This document shows, piece by piece, positions 28,706-37,583 of a stretch of DNA of 64,000 nt. Positions within the stretch are counted from its first letter, which is position 1; every line of letters begins with the position of its first letter. The translations under genes and the position numbers were made by a program. A model generated the notes under the pieces. The model saw only the letters and a program-made list of their open reading frames with translations. It was not told the DNA's origin and did not search any database. This stretch comes from Deltaproteobacteria bacterium. GTDB lineage: Bacteria > Desulfobacterota > GWC2-55-46. The stretch is taken from the NCBI GenBank assembly GCA_016234935.1, contig JACRNL010000011.1, forward strand, positions 193,472-257,471, written 5' to 3'.

Positions 28706-30493
28706 ATGAGACAATCTTATATTGGACAGGAGGTTTTTAGAATCAGCTGGAAACTGAAACAGAAGGTAAGGGATATCCTTTCCGAGGAGCAGGGGACGGT
28801 CTATAAAAGCCATGCCGGAAAGGTCAGGGTCTGTCTTGTGTGGCCCAATGTTTACGCGCTCGGCATGACGAACCTTGGCTTCCAGACGGTCTGCCGCCTG
28901 CTCAATGACATGGAAAATTGCGTCTGCGAAAGGGCCTTTCTTCCTTCAAAAGAGGACGCGCTGGAGTTTTCAAGGACAGGCACCGAGCTTTTTTCGCATG
29001 AGACGCAGACGCCGCTGCATGAGTTCGATATAATCGCCTTTTCCGTATCCTTTGAAGATGATTACTTCAACATCCCCGCCATACTGTCGCTTGCAAATAT
29101 CCCGGTGCGTTCATCTGAAAGAAGACAGGGGCCGAATCCCCTCAGGGGGTCGAACCCCCTCAGGGGGCAATACCCCGTAATAATCGCAGGCGGGGCCGCA
29201 GTGTCGCTTAATCCCGAACCGCTTGCGGAAATCTGCGATCTTTTTTTGCTCGGCGAAGGCGAGGGCGCGCTCACGGAGTTCATCGCCCTCTTTGAGAGGA
29301 TTGAAAAAGCAGATATCTCAAGGCGCCGGCAGGAGGCTGTCAGAGAGCTTGACTCTCTGCCGTTTGTCTATGTGCCGTCCCTGTATGAGTTTGAATATGA
29401 CGGGGCAAAGGTAAGGGCGATACGTCCGCTGAGGGGCGCGAAGGAAAGGATAAGGGCCTGTAAAAACCTGAGCCTTGATAATTTCATCATCCCGCAGAGT
29501 TTCATACGCACGCCCAGCACCGGTTTCGGCGGCACGCCGCTTGTGGAGATAGAGCGCGGATGCGGCAGGGGCTGCAGGTTCTGCGTCGCCGGTTTTTTGT
29601 ATCTTCCGCCGCGCAGCAGAAATGCCGATGCGGTTAAAGAGGCCGTGGAAAGCGGCATAAAGGCAACCGGCAAGGCCGGCCTCGTAGGGGCGGCGGTATC
29701 CGAGTATCCGCAGATAAAGGAGCTTCTTCGGGCCGGAGTGTCGCTGGGAGCGGAGGTGACGCTATCTTCCCTCAGGACCGATATGCTTGACGCGGAGCTT
29801 CTCGCGCTTTTAAATATGGCGGGCTACAAGACGGTCACGCTCGCGCCGGAGGCAGGCTCCCAGCGGATGCGCGGCGTCATCAACAAAGGCATTGACGACA
29901 GGGGGATAATGGAAGCCGTCTCCCTTATTACAGAGGCCGGATTTACGAGGATAAAGCTCTACTTCCTCATCGGCCTGCCGCTTGAGGAGGACGCCGACGC
30001 CGAGGCCGTCGTTGACCTTTCCCTGCGAATAAAAGCCGCGATGAAAAAGGGTTCTCTTGCCCTGAGCGTAAATCCGTTCATACCCAAACCTTTCACCCCT
30101 TTCCAGTGGCACGGCTTCGCGGACAGGGCTGACGTCCAAAGGCGCCTTGCCATCATAAAAAAAGGCATCGCGCGCCAAAGAGGCGTCACGATGAGCGCGA
30201 TGTCGGCAAACGAGGCATTCACTCAAGCCTACGTCTCCCGCGCCGATAGAAGGGCGTCGGAGTTTATTATCGAGGCGTCTATAAAAGGCCCAAGGCGCGC
30301 GGCAAAGGCAGTAGCCGCGCTCATGGAAGAGTCGGTCCACAGACAAAGGGAGCATGATGAGATATTGCCCTGGGATCTGATAGACCACGGGCTTAAAAAG
30401 GATTATCTATGGAAGGAATACCGGAAGGGGCTTGATGGAAAACCGACTCCGGCCTGCAATGTCGGCGCGTGCTTGAGATGCGGGGTCTGCTGA
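28706..30493 (+). CDS. B12-binding-type radical SAM protein, N-terminal family
   Basis: The 595-residue protein has an N-terminal B12-binding-like domain (V-W-P-N-V-Y-A-L-G-M-T-N-L-G near residue 35). A radical SAM core follows, with the [4Fe-4S] motif C-G-R-G-C-R-F-C near 286 and a C-terminal C-x-x-x-x-C-L-R-C-G-V-C cluster. It belongs to the same broad family as the next gene (TIGR03960-like) and its substrate is unknown. Two family A units are translated at residues 142-154. The start is uncertain: AGGAGG lies inside the frame at about 28731, so translation may begin a dozen codons later at a non-ATG codon. Confidence 0.8.
   Translation: MRQSYIGQEVFRISWKLKQKVRDILSEEQGTVYKSHAGKVRVCLVWPNVYALGMTNLGFQTVCRLLNDMENCVCERAFLPSKEDALEFSRTGTELFSHETQTPLHEFDIIAFSVSFEDDYFNIPAILSLANIPVRSSERRQGPNPLRGSNPLRGQYPVIIAGGAAVSLNPEPLAEICDLFLLGEGEGALTEFIALFERIEKADISRRRQEAVRELDSLPFVYVPSLYEFEYDGAKVRAIRPLRGAKERIRACKNLSLDNFIIPQSFIRTPSTGFGGTPLVEIERGCGRGCRFCVAGFLYLPPRSRNADAVKEAVESGIKATGKAGLVGAAVSEYPQIKELLRAGVSLGAEVTLSSLRTDMLDAELLALLNMAGYKTVTLAPEAGSQRMRGVINKGIDDRGIMEAVSLITEAGFTRIKLYFLIGLPLEEDADAEAVVDLSLRIKAAMKKGSLALSVNPFIPKPFTPFQWHGFADRADVQRRLAIIKKGIARQRGVTMSAMSANEAFTQAYVSRADRRASEFIIEASIKGPRRAAKAVAALMEESVHRQREHDEILPWDLIDHGLKKDYLWKEYRKGLDGKPTPACNVGACLRCGVC
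29129..29167 (+). repeat. Two family A units, translated in radical SAM protein
   Basis: Two tandem 18-nt units read as GPNPLR-GSNPLR-G at residues 142-154, in the N-terminal domain just before a conserved I-I-A-G-G-A-A segment. Confidence 0.8.
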
Positions 30494-30498
30494 GGGCA

Positions 30499-30640
30499 GC
30501 GGGCCGCTGAAAAAACCCCATCTACGTCGTTGCCTTCGTCGCTCGTCACTGCGGCGTGCTCAACAGCACGCCTCCGCTCCTCGTCGCATAGTAGCTGGGG
30601 CTTTTTGAGCGGCCCGCCCTTAGAGCAGGCCGCTCAAAAA
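30499..30640. repeat. Family E inverted repeat
   Basis: Long imperfect palindrome. GCGGGCCGCTGAAAAAACCCC at its left end pairs with GGGGCTTTTTGAGCGGCCCGC at 30597-30617, with an inner hairpin around GCGTGCTCAACAGCACGC. The ATCTACGTCGTTGCCTTCGTC segment recurs in altered form at 58636-58736. It may also end transcription, as a GAGC...GCTC-A8 hairpin follows. Confidence 0.65.
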
Positions 30641-30668
30641 AAACATAGGAATAAAAAAAAGGAATATC

Positions 30669-33266
30669 TTGAATAACAACACGAACCCCGCAACCATAAA
30701 AGACTGGCTTCCGCTGGTGCGTAAGCCCGGCAGATACATCGGGGGCGAGGTCAATTCGATAACGAAAGATCTGTCCATGGTAAGGCTCAAGTTCGGCATG
30801 GCATTTCCCGATGCCTACGAGGTCGGCATGAGCCATCTGGGCATACAGATACTCTATCAGATACTTAACGCGCGCGGGGATATCGCCTGCGAGAGGGTCT
30901 TTGCGCCGTGGGCCGACATGGAAGCCCTTTTAAGGGAAAAGGGGATAAGATTATCCACCCTTGAATCCGGCATACCGCTTGACAGGCTGGACATACTCGG
31001 CTTTTCCCTTCAGTACGAGCTCTCCTACACGAATGTCCTTAGCATGCTTGAGCTTGGCGGCATAACTCTTGACTCGGCGTCGCGCAGGAAGGACGAGCCG
31101 TTTGTCATCGGCGGCGGGCCTGCCGCGTATAACCCGGAGCCTGTCGCGGATTTTTTCGACGCTTTTCTTCTGGGCGACGGCGAAGAGGCTGTCCTTGAAA
31201 TATCCGACGTGATAATCGACGGCAGGGCAAAGGGCGAAGACAGGATAGATATATTAAGGCGTCTTTCAAAGCTGCAGGGCGTCTACGTGCCGTCGTTTTT
31301 TGACATAAGCTACAACGCCGACGGAACGGTGAGGGAAATCGCCGCGCTCGTTGACGGATATTCGAAGATAAAGAAAAGGATTATTTCCGACATAAACAAC
31401 GTGCCGCTGCCGCTGAGGCCGGTAGTGCCGAATGTGGAGACCATCCACGACAGGGTGACGGTCGAGATAACGCGCGGATGCACGAGGGGCTGCAGGTTTT
31501 GCCAGGCAGGGATGATATACCGGCCGGTTCGCGAGAGAAGCCCGGAAAACGTCGTGAAGATAGTCGGGGGCGCGCTGGCCAATACCGGCTACGACGAGGT
31601 GTCGCTCCTGTCTCTCAGCGCAGGGGACTATACGCTGATAGAAGACATGCTGGCCGCCCTTATGGGCCGCTTTGTCGAGGGCAACGTGGCCTTGTCGCTG
31701 CCGTCGCTCCGCGTGGGCACGCTCAGCGCGGCCCTTGCGGGAGAGATAAAAAAGGTCAGGAAGACCGGCTTCACCCTTGCCCCGGAGGCCGGAAGCGAGC
31801 GCATGAGGACGCTCATAAACAAAGGCATCAAGGAGGAAGACCTTTTAAAGGCGGCAAACGCGATATTCACGCTGGGCTGGAGGGCGTTAAAGCTCTACTT
31901 CATGATAGGCCTGCCGGGAGAGACGGACGATGACGTGGCCGAGATAGCCAGGCTCGCGGACTGCGTCAAGAAGGTCGGCAAGCTCGCGTGCGGGGGAAGG
32001 GCGCCGCAGATAAACGTAGGCCTGTCGACCTTCATCCCCAAGCCGTTCACGCCGTTCCAATGGGAGCCGCAGATCACCCTCGATGAATGCCTGAGGAAGC
32101 ACGCGGCTGTAAGAAAGAGACTTTCGGCGTTAAAGCTCGGATTTAAATGGCACGAGCCGGAGATGAGCGTCATGGAGGGGGCTTTTTCACGGGGCGACAG
32201 GCGCCTTGGCAGGGTTATCCTCTCGGCTTTTAAAAAGGGATGCCGCTTCGACGGCTGGGGCGAGGAGTTTAAGTTCGGCCTCTGGATGGAGGCGTTTAAT
32301 GAAGCCGGCATGGATCCGGCCTTCTATACGCACCGCAGGAGGCCGCCTGAAGAGGTCTTTCCGTGGGACCACCTCGACCCCGGCGTGAACAAGCCGTTTT
32401 TATATGGGGAGTTAAAGCGCGCGGCCGGGCTTTCAAATACGCCGGACTGCAAGGTGGACAGATGCGGCGCGTGCGGCGTGTGCGACCATAAGGCCGTAAA
32501 AAATGTCGTCGCCGCGGATAGCGGCTTTTTAAAGGACATGGCCGCCCGGACCATGCGGCAGGGACAGGCCCGCGCCGATGGAAAACGGTTCAAGACGCCG
32601 TCCGTAAGAATGAGGCTCAGGTTCTCAAAGACCGCTGAGGCCCGGTTTTTAAGCCATCTGGAGCTTGTAAGCGCCGTCACGCGCGCCATTAGAAGGGCGA
32701 ATATTCCGGTGAAGTATTCCGAAGGCTTTCACCCTTTGCCGAAACTCTCGTTTTCCCAGCCCCTGCCCGTGGGCATGGAGAGCCTGGACGAGCACATGGA
32801 CATCGAGGTCGAGGATACGGCTGCCGCGACGAAGCCGGATGAGCTGATGGAAAGGCTCAACAAAACCGCGCCCAGGGGGCTGAGGTTTTTAAACGCCCAA
32901 ACACTGTCCTTGCAACAAGGCTCGGCCTCTGCTATTATAAAGTCCGAGGAGTATCTCATATTTCTTGAAAATGGCCCAGTGGGTTTAAAAATATCGCCGG
33001 AAAACATGGATGGGATTTTAAGGGATTTTCACGGCAAGGACTCTGTAATAGTGCGCATCGTGAAGGAAAAAAGGACTGACGAGGTCGACATAAAACCCCT
33101 TGTAGGGGGGCTTTCTCTTGCGGAAGGCGGCACTCTGAGGCTTATCCTTAGAAAAGGCGAGTCCAAAAACATACGTCCGCATGACGTCCTCGCAGGTCTT
33201 TTCGGCATCTCACGCGCAGATGCGTCACTCATCCCGGTCCTTAAGGTCAGGGAAATCGCGCTTTAA
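30669..33266 (+). CDS. Radical SAM protein fused to DUF2344
   Basis: The 865-residue protein has a B12-binding-like N-terminus (F-P-D-A-Y-E-V-G-M-S-H-L-G), a radical SAM core with C-T-R-G-C-R-F-C near residue 270 and a Cys-rich C-D-x-C-G-A-C-G-V-C cluster near 600. The C-terminal DUF2344 domain from about 640 has F-L-S-H-L-E and F-H-P-L-P-K-L-S-F motifs. It corresponds to the TIGR03960/TIGR03936 fusion commonly found beside RNase E/G, as here. Function is unknown, though linkage suggests RNA modification or maturation. The start is a TTG at 30669. Confidence 0.88.
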   Translation: MNNNTNPATIKDWLPLVRKPGRYIGGEVNSITKDLSMVRLKFGMAFPDAYEVGMSHLGIQILYQILNARGDIACERVFAPWADMEALLREKGIRLSTLESGIPLDRLDILGFSLQYELSYTNVLSMLELGGITLDSASRRKDEPFVIGGGPAAYNPEPVADFFDAFLLGDGEEAVLEISDVIIDGRAKGEDRIDILRRLSKLQGVYVPSFFDISYNADGTVREIAALVDGYSKIKKRIISDINNVPLPLRPVVPNVETIHDRVTVEITRGCTRGCRFCQAGMIYRPVRERSPENVVKIVGGALANTGYDEVSLLSLSAGDYTLIEDMLAALMGRFVEGNVALSLPSLRVGTLSAALAGEIKKVRKTGFTLAPEAGSERMRTLINKGIKEEDLLKAANAIFTLGWRALKLYFMIGLPGETDDDVAEIARLADCVKKVGKLACGGRAPQINVGLSTFIPKPFTPFQWEPQITLDECLRKHAAVRKRLSALKLGFKWHEPEMSVMEGAFSRGDRRLGRVILSAFKKGCRFDGWGEEFKFGLWMEAFNEAGMDPAFYTHRRRPPEEVFPWDHLDPGVNKPFLYGELKRAAGLSNTPDCKVDRCGACGVCDHKAVKNVVAADSGFLKDMAARTMRQGQARADGKRFKTPSVRMRLRFSKTAEARFLSHLELVSAVTRAIRRANIPVKYSEGFHPLPKLSFSQPLPVGMESLDEHMDIEVEDTAAATKPDELMERLNKTAPRGLRFLNAQTLSLQQGSASAIIKSEEYLIFLENGPVGLKISPENMDGILRDFHGKDSVIVRIVKEKRTDEVDIKPLVGGLSLAEGGTLRLILRKGESKNIRPHDVLAGLFGISRADASLIPVLKVREIAL

Positions 33267-33362
33267 CCCCCCATCCGATGTTTTCCCGCAAAAGGAGTTT
33301 TGGCCTGGCTTTGCTTCCGCATTGCCGGACGGGTTGCCGCCTGGCCAATCACGTCATATTTA

Positions 33363-34856
33363 ATGAAAGATTTAGAAACCGAAATACTGATAGACGCCAA
33401 TCCCTATGAGATACGGGTGGCCATGCTTGAAGCGGGCCGCCTTGTCGAGTTCTACGCCGAGCGGGCGCGGGACAGGGGCATCACGGGTAATGTCTACAAG
33501 GGCAAGATAGTCAGGGTCCTGCCCGGCATGCAGTCGGCCTTCATAGAAATCGGCCTTGCCAGAACGGCCTTCCTGCATGTGACCGACATCAGGGATGAGC
33601 TTGAAGAAGACGCCGAAGATGACGAGCAGGAGCACGGCGGCAAGGGGCGCGCTGGCGCGCCGAGCGCTGCGCGCATACAGGATCTGATAAAAGAAGGCCA
33701 GGAGTTGATGGTCCAGGTCGCCAAGGAGCCTATCGGCACAAAGGGCGCGCGCGTTACCTCCTACATTTCCCTTCCCGGCAGGTATCTCGTCTTCATGCCC
33801 ACCTATGACAAAGTGGCGGTGTCAAGGAGGATATCGAGCGACAGGGAGAGAAGGCGCCTTAAGGACATCGTCCACGAGCTGCGCCCGCCGGGCACGGGCT
33901 TTATCGTCCGCACGGTGTGCGAGGGCATGACCTCGGAGGACGTAAAGGCGGATATGGACTACCTCCTTAAGCTCTGGAACCTGATCCAGAGGGACAGGGG
34001 GAAGCCGCCCACGCCGTCGCTTTTATATAAAGAACTCGATCTGACGCTCCGGACGATAAGGGATACCTTCTCCTCCGGCGTCACCCGCCTCCTGATAAGC
34101 CCGAAGGAGGAGTACGACAGGGCCATTAAGTTTGTCAAGGAGTTCATGCCGCACCTTGCGGGAAGGCTCGCGATTTACGACGGCAAGGAGGACATCTTCG
34201 ACGCGCACGGCATAGAGATAGAGCTTGCCAGCACGCTGGAGAGGAAGGTCTGGCTCAGGTCCGGCGGACACATCGTCATAGACCAGCTCGAGGCCCTTAC
34301 CGCCGTGGACGTCAATACCGGCAAATACGTCGGCAAGAAGTCATCCGAGGAGACGATACTGAAGACGAACCTTGAGGCCATCAAGGAGATAGTCTACCAG
34401 CTGAGGCTCAGGAACATAGGCGGCATCATCGTCATTGACTTCATTGACATGGACAAGGGCGCCAACCGCGAAAAGGTCTACAACGAGCTTAAAGAGGCAT
34501 TGAAGGCCGACAAGGCCCGCACGAATATCCTCAAGGTTTCCGAGCTCGGCATAGTGGAGATGACGAGAAAGCGCACGAGGGAGAGCCTTATACAGTCCCT
34601 CTGCGAGCCATGCCCCTACTGCGACGGCAACGGCGTGGTCAAGGGCAAGGATACCGTAGTCATGGAGATTTACAGGGAGCTTGCAAAGGACCTGCCGCAC
34701 ATGAAGAAAGAGGCGGTTCTGTATGTGAGTTCGGCGGTGGCCGAAAGACTGATAGAGGAAGCCGAAGTCCTGCGTGAACTTGAAAAGAGGTTTGACAAGA
34801 CGGTTACGGTAAAGGTCGTCGAACGTTTCCATCAGGAAAGGTACGAAATATTTTAA
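33363..34856 (+). CDS. rng: Ribonuclease E/G
   Basis: Single-strand endoribonuclease for rRNA and mRNA processing. The 497-residue product has an S1 domain at about residues 35-125 interrupted by an acidic loop (E-E-D-A-E-D-D-E), then the RNase H-like and 5'-sensor regions. Catalytic metal-binding aspartates lie in V-D-V-N-T-G near 315 and I-D-F-I-D near 358. A zinc-link-like C-E-P-C-P-Y-C-D-G-N-G lies near 417. The ATG at 33363 begins the canonical family start; an upstream in-frame start is poorly supported. The length is RNase G-like, without the long RNase E scaffold. Confidence 0.93.
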   Translation: MKDLETEILIDANPYEIRVAMLEAGRLVEFYAERARDRGITGNVYKGKIVRVLPGMQSAFIEIGLARTAFLHVTDIRDELEEDAEDDEQEHGGKGRAGAPSAARIQDLIKEGQELMVQVAKEPIGTKGARVTSYISLPGRYLVFMPTYDKVAVSRRISSDRERRRLKDIVHELRPPGTGFIVRTVCEGMTSEDVKADMDYLLKLWNLIQRDRGKPPTPSLLYKELDLTLRTIRDTFSSGVTRLLISPKEEYDRAIKFVKEFMPHLAGRLAIYDGKEDIFDAHGIEIELASTLERKVWLRSGGHIVIDQLEALTAVDVNTGKYVGKKSSEETILKTNLEAIKEIVYQLRLRNIGGIIVIDFIDMDKGANREKVYNELKEALKADKARTNILKVSELGIVEMTRKRTRESLIQSLCEPCPYCDGNGVVKGKDTVVMEIYRELAKDLPHMKKEAVLYVSSAVAERLIEEAEVLRELEKRFDKTVTVKVVERFHQERYEIF

Positions 34857-34886
34857 TCCGTAGACGCTCATGAAGGGAGGCTGTTT

Positions 34887-35561
34887 GTGAGTCAAGGGCA
34901 ATTTTCCAGCGCAAGCGGGATGCTGATGATTGCGCTGTCTTTTTTCTTTTTTGCTTCATCCGCCTTTGCCGGAGCAGGCGAAGGCAAAAAGGCATTTGAT
35001 GCCGCAGGGTGCGCTGCCTGCCATCAGATAAAGGGGCCTGCGAAAGAAAAGACCATAAAGGACGCGCTTGCTAAAAAGGGGCCGGAGCTGTGGTACGCCG
35101 GCAGCAAGTTTAAAAAAGAGTTTCTGGGCGGCTGGCTTGAAGACCCCAGACCCATAAGGCCGATGGAATTTTATTCCCTCACTAAAACCAATCAGGGCAA
35201 TCACCCGAAACTCTCCGGCAAAGATGCCGCTGACGTTGCCGGGTTCCTCATGGGACTTAAAGCGCCGGAGGTAAAGGACTCCGGAATAAAGCCGCAGGAA
35301 AACCAGCGCGGCAGGATTATCTTTGTAAAAAAACAGTCCTGCTACGGATGCCATCAGGTGAAGGAAAAGGGTGTCATTACAGGCGGGCTTACAGGGCCGA
35401 GCCTTGCCGGGGCGGCCGAGAGGCTTTCCCCTGACTGGGTCTGCGCGTATCTTTCAAACCCGCGCGTCTTTAAGCCTGTCAAGGACATGCCGGACTACGC
35501 GGGTATTCTCACGGATGAGGAGATAAGGGATCTGGCCGCATATGTTTCAAACCTGAATTAA
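34887..35561 (+). CDS. Dihaem cytochrome c, exported
   Basis: A 224-residue protein with a signal peptide (hydrophobic residues 11-27 ending in S-A-F-A) and two haem c motifs, CAACH near residue 42 and CYGCH near 152. Each sits in its own cytochrome c fold with downstream methionines as possible axial ligands (M-G-L, D-M-P). GGAGG lies upstream of the GTG start. The next gene is a monohaem cytochrome 13 bases away, so the pair probably forms one periplasmic electron-transfer unit. Partner enzymes are not visible nearby. Confidence 0.87.
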   Translation: MSQGQFSSASGMLMIALSFFFFASSAFAGAGEGKKAFDAAGCAACHQIKGPAKEKTIKDALAKKGPELWYAGSKFKKEFLGGWLEDPRPIRPMEFYSLTKTNQGNHPKLSGKDAADVAGFLMGLKAPEVKDSGIKPQENQRGRIIFVKKQSCYGCHQVKEKGVITGGLTGPSLAGAAERLSPDWVCAYLSNPRVFKPVKDMPDYAGILTDEEIRDLAAYVSNLN

Positions 35562-35574
35562 AGGCGCCAACAGT

Positions 35575-35952
35575 ATGAAAATGAATATTTCAATGAAAAT
35601 GACGGCAATCGCCGCTGCCGCCTGGTTTTTGCTTTTGGCGGGCGCGTCCGCGTTTGCCGCTGCCGCGGCGGAGAATTACAGATTTTACTGCTCGCAGTGC
35701 CACGGCCTTGGCGGCAAGGGCGACGGCCCGAACGCCACGAAGAACATGCCCGTAAGCCCCAGAGACCACACCAGCAAATATGAAATGGAAAAGCTGACGG
35801 ACGAGGACATCATAAACGTCATCAGGGACGGCGGGGCCGCCACCAGCAAATCCACCCTTATGCCGCCTTTCGGCAGAACGCTTACGGCGAGCGAGATAAC
35901 GGCGATGAAGGATTACCTCCGCAGGCTCTGTAAATGCAAGGCGCAAAGTTAG
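35575..35952 (+). CDS. Monohaem cytochrome c, exported
   Basis: The 125-residue protein has a signal peptide at residues 1-26 (A-S-A-F-A) and one CSQCH motif followed by G-L-G-G-K-G-D-G, typical of small class I cytochromes c. A later T-L-M-P-P-F supplies the likely methionine ligand. It shares an operon with the preceding dihaem protein. Confidence 0.88.
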   Translation: MKMNISMKMTAIAAAAWFLLLAGASAFAAAAAENYRFYCSQCHGLGGKGDGPNATKNMPVSPRDHTSKYEMEKLTDEDIINVIRDGGAATSKSTLMPPFGRTLTASEITAMKDYLRRLCKCKAQS

Positions 35953-35986
35953 AAGTTCAGAATACTTATTCTAATAGCGAGGAGTC

Positions 35987-36062
35987 GAGCCCGGCACCAC
36001 TTTCCGCTGCCACCGCCTGTATGACACATGAATTCTTGACGATGGAAAGTGGTGCTGGGCTC
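35987..36062 (+). repeat. Family B hairpin element between cytochrome and DUF2065 gene
   Basis: Inverted repeats GAGCCCGGCACCACTTTCC and GGAAAGTGGTGCTGGGCTC bound a 76-bp element. It ends 13 bases before the ATG of the next gene and so lies in its leader. Confidence 0.8.
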
Positions 36063-36075
36063 ACCCATTAAGAAA

Positions 36076-36267
36076 ATGCTCTCTCAGGTAATGATAATAC
36101 TCGGCGCGTTCTTTATCCTTGAGGGCATCCCGTACTTCGCCTTTCCGAAAAAGGCGAAGGAGTGGGCCTTTGCCGTGCATGAAATACCGGACAGGACGCT
36201 GAGGGTCATTGGCCTTATTTCCATGACCGCCGGGATAGCCTTTCTTTACGCGAACAGGTATTTTTAA
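36076..36267 (+). CDS. Small membrane protein, DUF2065 (YjeT-like)
   Basis: A 63-residue protein with two hydrophobic segments (about residues 5-21 and 45-60) joined by a basic loop with P-D-R-T-L-R-V-I-G-L, the DUF2065 signature. The ATG at 36076 gives the usual family length. An earlier in-frame GTG would begin inside the family B element and is rejected. Function is unknown. Confidence 0.8.
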   Translation: MLSQVMIILGAFFILEGIPYFAFPKKAKEWAFAVHEIPDRTLRVIGLISMTAGIAFLYANRYF

Positions 36268-36363
36268 AGGGTCATAAAAACCGTCATGACAATTGGCCGG
36301 CACACTTTTAAAGCGCCTCAACGCGTCGCGGCCCTTTTTGAATTTACGGGGTTTTTAAAAGGA

Positions 36364-37461
36364 ATGTTTCCATGCGGATTAAAACAGGCCGTTCTTTTTT
36401 TACTTCTCTTTGTCTCCGGCTGCGCCGCTGCCTCTCCGCTGGAGGCGTCCTCAGGCGGCAAGATACGGGTGCTTATCGTAAAGAGCGCCCTTTCCATCAC
36501 AATAAATAACGAGGACGGAAGCCGGAACTTTCAGGCGTCACGGACGTCAGCCGGGCACGTGTCCGTTAACGGCGAGGAAAGGGAGCTTCCGCTCCGCTTC
36601 TTCCCTGATACGGGGCATATCTATCTTAACGGAAAGCCTTACGGCGGCATGGTCGCCATTTACGATGATAAGACCGGCCTTATGGCCGTTAACGAGATAT
36701 CCCTTGAGACTTACATCGCGGGCATAATAAACCACGAGATATCCACGCGGTGGCCGGAGCAGGTGGTGAAGTCGCAGGTGGTAGTGGCAAGGACATACGC
36801 CGTTTACCAGCGGAGAAAGCATGAGAAGGAGTTTTATGACGTAGAAGGCTCGGTAATGGGGCAGGTCTACAAGGGAGTTGCCGCCATGGATGATATTGCG
36901 GTGCGTGCCGTGAAGGACACCGGCGGAGAGATACTCGTTTACGACGGAGAGCCGGCCCTGACGGTTTACCACTCCAACGCCGGCGGCGTCACGGAGTCGT
37001 CCGTTGACGTCTGGAAGAGCGGCCAGCCGTATTTAAAGAGCGTTGAGAGCCCGTTTGACGCTATCTCCCCGCAGTTCGCCTGGGAGATAACGCTCAAGGC
37101 CGGCGCGCTCAAGGAAATATTCAATTCCTCCGGCCTGAATATAAGCGAGCCGGAGGAGATATACCCGGAAAACGTATCGCCGAGCGGGCGCGTCAAGACC
37201 CTTTTCATACGCGACCGGGACGGAAGGCTGATAGAGATAAGCGGCGAGAATATGAGAAAGACAATCGGCTATTCGGCGCTGAAGAGCACCATGTTCAACG
37301 TGTCAAGGTTCGGGGATGAGTTTGTCTTCAAAGGCAAAGGCTCCGGCCACGGCGTGGGCCTGTCCCAGTGGGGGGCGCGCGGCATGGCTGAGAAGGGATA
37401 CTCGTATAAGGAAATACTCAGGCACTACTACCCTGGCACCAGGTTAGTGAGGGCGTATTGA
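36364..37461 (+). CDS. SpoIID/LytB-domain lipoprotein
   Basis: About 365 residues. A lipoprotein signal ends in F-V-S-G-C. The SpoIID domain follows, with the catalytic-type V-N-E-I-S-L-E-T-Y and I-N-H-E-I region near residue 120, a V-V-V-A-R-T-Y-A motif, S-N-A-G-G-V-T-E and the C-terminal G-H-G-V-G-L-S-Q-W-G-A. SpoIID-type proteins are lytic transglycosylases acting on denuded glycan strands. The ATG at 36364 places the signal peptide at the N-terminus; an ATG at 36286 would add 26 residues. A periplasmic outer- or inner-membrane location is likely. Confidence 0.85.
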   Translation: MFPCGLKQAVLFLLLFVSGCAAASPLEASSGGKIRVLIVKSALSITINNEDGSRNFQASRTSAGHVSVNGEERELPLRFFPDTGHIYLNGKPYGGMVAIYDDKTGLMAVNEISLETYIAGIINHEISTRWPEQVVKSQVVVARTYAVYQRRKHEKEFYDVEGSVMGQVYKGVAAMDDIAVRAVKDTGGEILVYDGEPALTVYHSNAGGVTESSVDVWKSGQPYLKSVESPFDAISPQFAWEITLKAGALKEIFNSSGLNISEPEEIYPENVSPSGRVKTLFIRDRDGRLIEISGENMRKTIGYSALKSTMFNVSRFGDEFVFKGKGSGHGVGLSQWGARGMAEKGYSYKEILRHYYPGTRLVRAY

Positions 37462-37502
37462 CCGCGGTATGCCGTTAGCAATGACCGCTAAAATCTATTA
37501 AG

Positions 37503-37570
37503 CCCGGCACCACTCGCCTGCACGGCTGTTTGCGCTAAATGATGCGCCTGTAATAGCGAGTGGTGCCGGG
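37503..37570 (+). repeat. Family B hairpin element upstream of queA
   Basis: Inverted repeats CCCGGCACCACTCGC and GCGAGTGGTGCCGGG enclose an interior beginning CTGCACGGCTGTTTGCGC. The interior is nearly identical to those at 43257-43292 and, inverted, 47030-47065. It ends 13 bases before queA. Confidence 0.85.
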
Positions 37571-37583
37571 TAATTTTATTACT

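Noticed and set aside
33092-33112. Possible family A unit in the DUF2344 region (CCCCTTGTAGGGGGG)
   Set aside because: Only the C-N5-G half matches and the encoded K-P-L-V-G-G may be native; too weak to count.
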